IMG/VR virus record: IMGVR_UViG_3300021371_000004
Coordinates: 1 to 64,000 of that record
Source: a virus
Length of the DNA stretch: 64,000 nt
Direction: 5' to 3' (one strand)
How positions within the stretch are numbered: the first letter of the stretch is position 1; every line of letters starts with the position of its first letter. Below the pieces are notes generated by a model, which worked only from the letters and a program-made list of their open reading frames with translations, did not search any database and was not told where the DNA came from. Positions 57,771 to 64,000 of this stretch are shown here, in pieces. A program made the position numbers and the translations under genes.

Positions 57771-58430
57771 TTATGGGTTTAACAACGTGCCAGATGCATC
57801 ATATATATTAGGTATACGGGCGTTTACCTCATCAATTGCGCCATGTACCGTGTTGGCAGATATTTCAGTGCTGGTTATACTACCAGTGCCCGAAGATGGC
57901 AGAGTGACCGAACCATAGAACTCCGCGTTGGCGTCAGTGAATCTGAGGGCATTCGTACCGCTTGCGCCTGACCGAATCCTTAATTGACCTGACGCGTTGG
58001 TGGAGAGTTGTCCAAAGTTGACCCCATTATCTCGTAGTACGATGTCATTGCCTGTTGCATCAAGGACGATATCGTTTGGGGTGATAATCTGGAAAGTTCC
58101 AGAGGCATTGATTCTGTTGGCACTGGCATCAAACACTGTTTCTATTTCATTGACAGCAGCAACCAAGCTGGACTTATCGGTGGTGGCCAGGGATGACAGA
58201 ACACCTATGTCGCCATCAAGTTCATTGATGGCGTCGACCAAAGATTTGCCTGTGGTCGTCAAACCAGAAAGTTCGAAAGAAGAACCGGAGAGGGGTCCAA
58301 ATGCAGAATCGAGGTATGCAAGGTCAGAGTCTAACTGAGTTCTTCCAAGGTTGAGTTTATCTACCAGTTGCTGGAAAGTGTCCGTGTTCTGATATATTGG
58401 TTGCGCTTTTGGTTGCCATTCGATAGTCAT
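57771..58430 (-). CDS. Tail fibre-like protein (219 aa)
   Basis: The N-terminal half has helices with LVDAINELDGDIGVLSSL and SLVAAVNEIETVFD, common in fibre shafts. The second half has D-I-V-L-D-A-T-G strands (TPNDIVLDATGNDIVLRDNG) and a late GAIDEVNARIPNIY. It could form a trimeric stalk. One base separates it from the small coiled-coil gene upstream. Confidence 0.65.
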   Translation of the reverse strand: MTIEWQPKAQPIYQNTDTFQQLVDKLNLGRTQLDSDLAYLDSAFGPLSGSSFELSGLTTTGKSLVDAINELDGDIGVLSSLATTDKSSLVAAVNEIETVFDASANRINASGTFQIITPNDIVLDATGNDIVLRDNGVNFGQLSTNASGQLRIRSGASGTNALRFTDANAEFYGSVTLPSSGTGSITSTEISANTVHGAIDEVNARIPNIYDASGTLLNP

Positions 58431-58431
58431 G

Positions 58432-58659
58432 TTATCTTCCTACGAGTTCTTTTATCAGTTCTTTTAGTTCTGTTATTTCTGATTTGAGATTAGAGACTTC
58501 TGCCTCGATACTTTCCTTTCGCGCTTCCTCAAGAATACGATTCTCCTTGCGCTTTCGAGCAAGGAGAATCTCTTCTTCGTTCGTATTTATAACAGTCCCC
58601 GTTTCTGGGTTCTTATATAATCCAGAACCACCATCAACCTTTAGGTAATCCCGAATCAT
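58432..58659 (-). CDS. Small coiled-coil protein
   Basis: A 75-residue protein. Residues 1-25 are short beta-like (DYLKVDGGSGLYKNPETGTV), residues 30-75 form a long charged coiled coil ending in LKSEITELKELIKELVGR. It could trimerise or join two virion proteins. It overlaps the giant gene upstream (ATGA). Confidence 0.6.
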   Translation of the reverse strand: MIRDYLKVDGGSGLYKNPETGTVINTNEEEILLARKRKENRILEEARKESIEAEVSNLKSEITELKELIKELVGR

Positions 58660-61600
58660 ATCAGAGCAATTGCCCTAATAGATTCGATAACAGGAGACTG
58701 ACAAGTGTTGGATGATTTCAAAACCAACTTCACTTGAAAGGAAACAAAGTCCGGAAGGTCTCCGTTTTCTCCGCCAATGAGGTAACGATATTCACTGAAA
58801 GTCAGATCATCTTCATTATTAACCCAGACAGACTTCGCGGGGTCGTTTTGCGGAGTAACAAGTACCCAATCTTTCTGGTAAAGGTTTTCGTCTGCCTCAG
58901 CGCCAGTCCTATAATACAGGTCGAAATCTGCACTTGGGGGAACATACATATCGCAAAGAACTTTAAGACCAGACGCTGCTTGTTGCAACTGAACAACCTT
59001 CGTTATGTGCTTAGAAGGACTGGTTCCCAGAGTTGGGTGCGTCTCCGCCACAAAGTTTGCTGGCTTGTTCTTAACGAGGGTTGCTGCTTCTCCCGCAGAA
59101 TCAACTTGGTTATCGATAACGTTATTCATGACAATCATGCCAAGAGACTGTGTATCGATGACAGGCGAAACGTCAGAAACATATCCATTACCAGCAGCAG
59201 ATGCAGCCAGGGTTCCGCCGAAAGACGATATTTGATCGGAGAACAATTCTGCTCCGATGATTATCGAGGGCGCTGAATCATTCAGGTTCGCTATTTCAGA
59301 GTACTCTTGCTCGGCGTTGCCGACATACTTCGGAGTTTCAAAGTAGTGTGTCCCGCCATTTTCAAGGGAAGTTGTTTGGTTATCAATGTCAAACCTGGGG
59401 TCACTAACTCCAGTTGAAGAGATTTGAGAATGATTCACTCCGCTAACGAATGAACCGGAATATTTGATTCCGCAACGTTCGAATTGCATGTCTTGAAAGA
59501 GCAACGTGGCGTTATCTAAAGGCATTGCCCTGTTGGTCTCAATTGCGCTGGAACCAAATGACCCAGAACTGTCAAAACTCCCAGAAGAAAGTGCAACATA
59601 GTAACCGTTCACATCAGGGTCAACAACCTCATTGGATGCATCGGAGATAACAGAAGAAGTAATTCCTTTGTAAGTTCCTGAAGGAAGACCTTCCATCGAA
59701 ACGAGGTCGCCCACGCCTAGTCCATGATTGGGGTGCTCGACCCTGAATCGGGTGGGGTCGTCAGAATCTACGCTCAAAGAAGTACTGTAGTTGTGCATGT
59801 ATTTCTCTAGAGGATTGTTATAGAAATTCGCTCCGCCAAGTTGTTTAAATTTAGCGGTGTAGATACGGTACGTCAAATCTTGATTCTGTTTCGGGGTCCA
59901 GGTGGAACCGTTCTGCGAGAGAAACAAGGAACCCTTCGAGGGTTGTTTGTTGATCCTTCTGCCCGTTGAACCCAAACTCAAATCATATGTAGAAGCAACG
60001 TATGCTTCATAGTTGTCTGTCTCTGCGAGAAGAACAAATGCATACTCGTCGCCGGAGCGCAGATACACTGGTTCTTTGAACTTCATTTTAACAGGGCGTT
60101 CCAGAACTTTGCTTCTGCGATCGAGGTCGTACCCAGCAGCAAAGGTTGCATCATATGCGGAATCCGCGCTGATAAAGACTGAGTGCTGTTCGCTAATAGC
60201 GTCTCTGTCAGGAACACCATTATCAACGCTCCTAATCTGGAGTTGAAGAGGTATCGCGAGGTCAGTACCGCCTTTGTTTGATGTTATTGGCGTTTTGTGT
60301 AAGAAAATATCAATTTCCGTTACAAAGACGCCAGGAACCCCAGAACCTCCATCTACAGTAAATGTCTGGGCAAGGGGATCCCTTGGTTGCCACATACCCC
60401 AGTTGACAGTGTTTGTCGTACTCGTAGAAATAGTATCGCTTCTCGATTCCAGAGTGCTCCTGAAGGCGATTGTTCTGGTTGTCTTGAGTTCCCGTTGCCT
60501 CACATTAACATTACCCTGAGCGGTGTATGTGGAACGCGCCATAGAAAGGGCATTCCCTTCCTTGTCGATAGAAACATCTAAAAGTTTAACAGGCAGTGTT
60601 CCGCATCGAAACTTCCAACCGGTCGCGTTCAAAGCATTGACAGACTTCACAGAACCGTATTCTTTCGCATTCCTTCTACTGTTCTTCTGCCATTGTTCCC
60701 ACTCTTTAACAGAATTGAACCGAGAAGATTTTGGCACAGGTACAGCAGCGTTATTGGGTATCCACAACTCAAAGTATAACTCGCCCCGTTCATCGGTAAT
60801 GAGTTTCTGGGAAGCAGCATCAACATAAAATGGGTGGCGTACAATGTTCACATTGGAAGGAGAATATTCTTTCCTGTGTTGCCCGTTGTCTATATCTTGC
60901 TGCCATGCAGTCTTGGTTCGAACCTTCGTCCACTGCTGCATAGCAACACCGTCCATGAATGCCCAGTAGCGAGTGTTTGGTCGCAAACCTTCTGCCATGG
61001 CATATACACGTCTTTGGCGCATAAACGGAACAGAAAGAATAGCAACTCTCTTGTCGCCGACAACCGTTGTGGCAGAGGTATCGGAAACCAACTCGTTTCG
61101 TACCCTTTGGGTCAATCGAACAACCGAGGTGGTTGTCGTAGTTACCCTTCTCTGTTGGAACCAGCGTCCACTCCACCGACCACCACCAGCGTTTCTTGTA
61201 CGCGAAGAAGTTCTGGAAAATGTTGTTGTACGTGGGATGACAGGTTCGCCGACTCTACGGAAAATCAACTCAGCATTTGTTTGTTTGTCGGGCAACCTTC
61301 TGTTGTCGAACCATATGTCTCGAGCAGGGTTCAGTCGAAGAACACCTTCTCCCATAAACACGTTGAATGGGTTTACGTTATAGTAACCACTTTCTTCGTA
61401 GTCGGCACCTGGACCTTTCCAAGAGATCATCTCCTGTTTCATCGTTGGGTCGAGAACGCTGACATAGTCTAGCATTACGTTGTCGCCGGCAACCTTGGTG
61501 TTTTCTGCAGTAACAGGTCTTCGGGAAGATTGTGTTATGCCGTTCTTGTCTAATACAAACCCTACGTTTTCTTGGGCGAGTTTACTATGCATAGTAAAAT

Positions 61601-64000
61601 TGCCCTCGTCGAGAGAAGAAGTTGCGAAGGAAGCATCGTCAATGAATTCGTTTTCAATCGTGGAAGCAGTGAATGCAACTCCTTTTGAAAAGTCGTCGAC
61701 AAAGAAACCAGTCTTACTTCGAATTTCTCCAGAGGAATTCAACTCAACAAGGTTGGCCGCTTCATTTTCGAGCGTGGATAACGAAACAGTTTCTTCCAAT
61801 TGCGAAACACGTTTGCTAATCTCGTTAATGTCTGTCATTTTGTAAGAACGATAAGTCCTGCGATTGAACCCGATGTCGGTGACACCCTTGGTGTTACCGC
61901 GCATCAATACATCAAACAGAACCATCTCGTTCACCTTCTCAGAAGGTGCGGTTGGTTGTAGTGCCTCTTCTCCTGAATTAACTACAACAAGTGCCTTCAA
62001 GTTTTCGTCGTAAGTCACAGCAATGTGGTCTATTCGATTGTTATAAAAATCGACATTATAATTGATGTTGGATCCATCCAGAGGCATTTCAAACCTTTGA
62101 GCGGAATTTGAGGTGTCGCTCAATGGATCTAGCGTAGGACGAAAGTCTAAGCAGTTATGCAGTTCCAGTACTTCTCCAGTTGCCTTAGAAGTATAAGAAG
62201 GAATATCTCCATAAGAGAAAAAGTCTGAATCCAATTGATAGGAATTGACAGAAAAGTAATCTCCCGATGTACCGTGTTCGAAGTAACCAACTTTGCAGTA
62301 GACTGTATTCACCGAAGAACTTATTCCGTCTGGACGGAGAACTGTCGGAGCATAATAGTTGTCGCGTGCGCCACCATCAAATTCTAAAGCGTCTCCATAG
62401 TCTTCAGATCCATTAGCACTATCTTTCGCTTCTAGGAGTTCAACTCCGTCATACAGCGAGGTAAAGGCAAAGTGTTCGCCGGAAGAATCGAATGTCCTTG
62501 TTGCGGTGAAGTAATCTTCTCGGTAAATTTTACTCCTAACGGCAGGGGCATTTTTCTGGACAAGATAGAAAACTCGATAAGTATTGCCGTTGATGCCACT
62601 AGTGGTTACTGTTGCGGTTTTTCCGACAATAGAGATATTGCCGGTCGGGATGTCGTCCACAGAATTGGTTGCCTGGTTTATGAACAACCATTGACCCTCG
62701 TTGATCAGGTCTTCGTCAGATCCACATGTGATAGTTATTTCGTTACCTATTGCGTTGATTGCCAAATACCTTTGGACAGTAACCTCTGTAGGAACGATTT
62801 GTTTAACCCTTCCTCCTGGGATCTCGAACAAGGAGGTGTTCACCGTGGGATCGGTGAGGTAGAGGTTGCCGTCTTCTAGAACAGGTACAATCCCGCCAGA
62901 GACTTCGTCGTATGCCCTAATTGTTCTCGTGTCCCTAAAATTATTGGAACCATCCATCTTAACATCATAAAGGTGTACCCGATATGAATCACTATCGGCA
63001 GTATTCCTGTTGACAATGGACTTCATTCTGGCACTACCGATTATATCGCCGCCAGTATTGATGAGGTTCAATTTCTTCTGAGTTGCCAGTCCATTCGTTA
63101 ACTTTAAAGAACCGAGGGAATTGTCCTTTGCTGCTTGATCTTCTCCCGCAAAAGAAACATAGTTCTTGTATCCAGTTTGCAGAGTTTGATTCGAAATAGA
63201 AGTGAAAGATTTAGGTTTAGCAGAATTGAACTGTACAGGAACTTGATGCTCAAGACGATAACCATCGAGGTATGCGATGGGATTAGAACCCAATTGGTTA
63301 GCAGGTATCTCATAAACCATGTTGGCGGAGTCGTCGCCTTCGAAAAACTGTACATCAAAATCATTTACGATGAAGTTGCCGTGTGTATCAGAGTGGCGTG
63401 TCGCCATTCGTTTTTCTAATTGGTTGAAATTATCGGTTCCGCCCTTTATCTGTACAATCTTTGAGGCACGAACGGAAGCAAATGTAACGAAGTCTTCGGG
63501 GTCTGCAACCTGATCCCTGGTCGACAAAAACATCTGTATTCGATATCGGTCTGCTCCTGGGGAAGAAAGGTTTGGTCGACTGCCTTGGTTGTCATAAAGG
63601 TCTTCAGTATCTGCCGTTGTCACTATGTCTTGCACAACAAGGAAACCCACCTCGGCGTCTACGTTGTCGATATACTTTCCTATAACAATGGTTTGCTTGG
63701 GTGCATAGACAAAGTGTCCCTGCACATAGAACTCGGCACTCTGCATAGAAAAGAGAACGCCCTTTCCGGTGGAAGTTATCGAGGAACCAATTGGTTGGGT
63801 TCTAACGACAAGCGCAGGAAGATTGCCGTCAACTTCCGTCAGGTCTTCTGCCTCCGAAAAGACCGGAGTAGATGTTTGAACGTCCGTAGAACTGGAAGAC
63901 TGCTCAGAAGAAACATACTTACCGTACAGGGTGGGGTAGTCAGAACCAGATGCGTCAACAACATACGATACTTGGAACTTGAGTCCAGAAGTTCCTGTTT
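58656..64000 (-). CDS. Giant baseplate/tail structural protein, 5' end beyond window
   Basis: The reading frame has no stop up to base 64000, so the start lies outside; at least 1780 codons are present. Near the right edge it reads TEVDGNLPALVVRTQPIGSS, TSTGKGVLFSMQSAEFYVQG, then HFVYAPKQTIVIGKY, matching the DUF4815 type of phage tail protein. The centre has a basic, arginine-threonine-rich stretch (RRVTTTTTSVVRLTQRVRNE) and many beta domains, and the C-terminus ends VIESIRAIALI. Likely a large baseplate wedge or fibre-anchoring protein. The ATG at 63746 is internal. Confidence 0.8.
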   Translation of the reverse strand, partial: TGTSGLKFQVSYVVDASGSDYPTLYGKYVSSEQSSSSTDVQTSTPVFSEAEDLTEVDGNLPALVVRTQPIGSSITSTGKGVLFSMQSAEFYVQGHFVYAPKQTIVIGKYIDNVDAEVGFLVVQDIVTTADTEDLYDNQGSRPNLSSPGADRYRIQMFLSTRDQVADPEDFVTFASVRASKIVQIKGGTDNFNQLEKRMATRHSDTHGNFIVNDFDVQFFEGDDSANMVYEIPANQLGSNPIAYLDGYRLEHQVPVQFNSAKPKSFTSISNQTLQTGYKNYVSFAGEDQAAKDNSLGSLKLTNGLATQKKLNLINTGGDIIGSARMKSIVNRNTADSDSYRVHLYDVKMDGSNNFRDTRTIRAYDEVSGGIVPVLEDGNLYLTDPTVNTSLFEIPGGRVKQIVPTEVTVQRYLAINAIGNEITITCGSDEDLINEGQWLFINQATNSVDDIPTGNISIVGKTATVTTSGINGNTYRVFYLVQKNAPAVRSKIYREDYFTATRTFDSSGEHFAFTSLYDGVELLEAKDSANGSEDYGDALEFDGGARDNYYAPTVLRPDGISSSVNTVYCKVGYFEHGTSGDYFSVNSYQLDSDFFSYGDIPSYTSKATGEVLELHNCLDFRPTLDPLSDTSNSAQRFEMPLDGSNINYNVDFYNNRIDHIAVTYDENLKALVVVNSGEEALQPTAPSEKVNEMVLFDVLMRGNTKGVTDIGFNRRTYRSYKMTDINEISKRVSQLEETVSLSTLENEAANLVELNSSGEIRSKTGFFVDDFSKGVAFTASTIENEFIDDASFATSSLDEGNFTMHSKLAQENVGFVLDKNGITQSSRRPVTAENTKVAGDNVMLDYVSVLDPTMKQEMISWKGPGADYEESGYYNVNPFNVFMGEGVLRLNPARDIWFDNRRLPDKQTNAELIFRRVGEPVIPRTTTFSRTSSRTRNAGGGRWSGRWFQQRRVTTTTTSVVRLTQRVRNELVSDTSATTVVGDKRVAILSVPFMRQRRVYAMAEGLRPNTRYWAFMDGVAMQQWTKVRTKTAWQQDIDNGQHRKEYSPSNVNIVRHPFYVDAASQKLITDERGELYFELWIPNNAAVPVPKSSRFNSVKEWEQWQKNSRRNAKEYGSVKSVNALNATGWKFRCGTLPVKLLDVSIDKEGNALSMARSTYTAQGNVNVRQRELKTTRTIAFRSTLESRSDTISTSTTNTVNWGMWQPRDPLAQTFTVDGGSGVPGVFVTEIDIFLHKTPITSNKGGTDLAIPLQLQIRSVDNGVPDRDAISEQHSVFISADSAYDATFAAGYDLDRRSKVLERPVKMKFKEPVYLRSGDEYAFVLLAETDNYEAYVASTYDLSLGSTGRRINKQPSKGSLFLSQNGSTWTPKQNQDLTYRIYTAKFKQLGGANFYNNPLEKYMHNYSTSLSVDSDDPTRFRVEHPNHGLGVGDLVSMEGLPSGTYKGITSSVISDASNEVVDPDVNGYYVALSSGSFDSSGSFGSSAIETNRAMPLDNATLLFQDMQFERCGIKYSGSFVSGVNHSQISSTGVSDPRFDIDNQTTSLENGGTHYFETPKYVGNAEQEYSEIANLNDSAPSIIIGAELFSDQISSFGGTLAASAAGNGYVSDVSPVIDTQSLGMIVMNNVIDNQVDSAGEAATLVKNKPANFVAETHPTLGTSPSKHITKVVQLQQAASGLKVLCDMYVPPSADFDLYYRTGAEADENLYQKDWVLVTPQNDPAKSVWVNNEDDLTFSEYRYLIGGENGDLPDFVSFQVKLVLKSSNTCQSPVIESIRAIALI

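Noticed and set aside
58584-58591. TATAAATA inside the 58432-58659 gene
   Set aside because: It lies in coding sequence about 150 bases before the next start; a chance match in AT-rich codons is likely.

Overview
The window is part of the genome of a T4-like myovirus (a tailed, double-stranded DNA phage with a contractile tail). Nearly the whole T4 core replication, recombination, late-transcription, capsid and tail-neck gene set is recognisable, and every gene I accept lies on the minus strand, so transcription runs from high to low coordinates. ThyX, a CobS-like ATPase, marine-phage-style virion proteins and YTGQ-repeat proteins suggest a marine phage. Sigma70-type promoters (TTGACA, 17 bp, TATAAT-like) suggest a proteobacterial host. 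No host or species can be fixed from the sequence alone.

Layout from low to high coordinates. (1) 1-4.4 kb: small early genes, two tRNAs (Pro, Thr), a thermonuclease, an acyl-carrier-like protein and tandemly duplicated small genes. (2) 4.4-18.4 kb: replication and recombination (gp41 helicase, UvsX, ThyX, an AEP-like primase candidate, gp43 polymerase, RegA, gp62 and gp44 clamp loader, tRNA-Asn, gp45 clamp, CobS-like ATPase). (3) 18.4-26.3 kb: a CobT/VWA-like protein and then a compact operon that I read as a DNA base hypermodification system: TET/JBP dioxygenase, class II amidotransferase, GNAT acetyltransferase, a candidate amino acid:DNA transferase, a zinc-ribbon protein and a P-loop kinase. 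(4) 26.3-32.5 kb: gp46/gp47, the gp55 late sigma factor, UvsW and UvsY. (5) 32.5-46.3 kb: virion genes in T4 order, 23-22-21-(68/67 positions)-20-19-18-17-16-15-14-13. Gene 15 is split by a frameshift, and a GIY-YIG homing endonuclease gene sits between genes 14 and 15. (6) 46.3-64 kb: tail fibre and baseplate-associated proteins, including a 1452-residue repeat protein and a protein of more than 1780 residues that runs off the window, with an embedded 2OG oxygenase and glycosyltransferase.

The most interesting observation is that four proteins of the predicted modification operon (TET/JBP, transferase, GNAT and zinc-ribbon) end in a short hydrophobic C-terminal peptide of the form L[DE]xF[FL]. 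Similar peptides end the DNA polymerase gp43 and the late sigma factor gp55, and in T4 such tails dock on the gp45 sliding clamp. The inference is a base-modification complex recruited to the clamp.

Regulation: eight TTGACA/TTGCCT-type promoters were found, several sharing a conserved spacer, often placed over or next to the stop codon of the preceding gene. Four copies of a second intergenic cassette (TTGT[TG][CT], 17 bp, [CG]ATAAT) also occur. Late TATAAATA elements lie before several virion genes. Rho-independent terminators follow gp23 and gp19. No intergenic stretch exceeds 300 bases.
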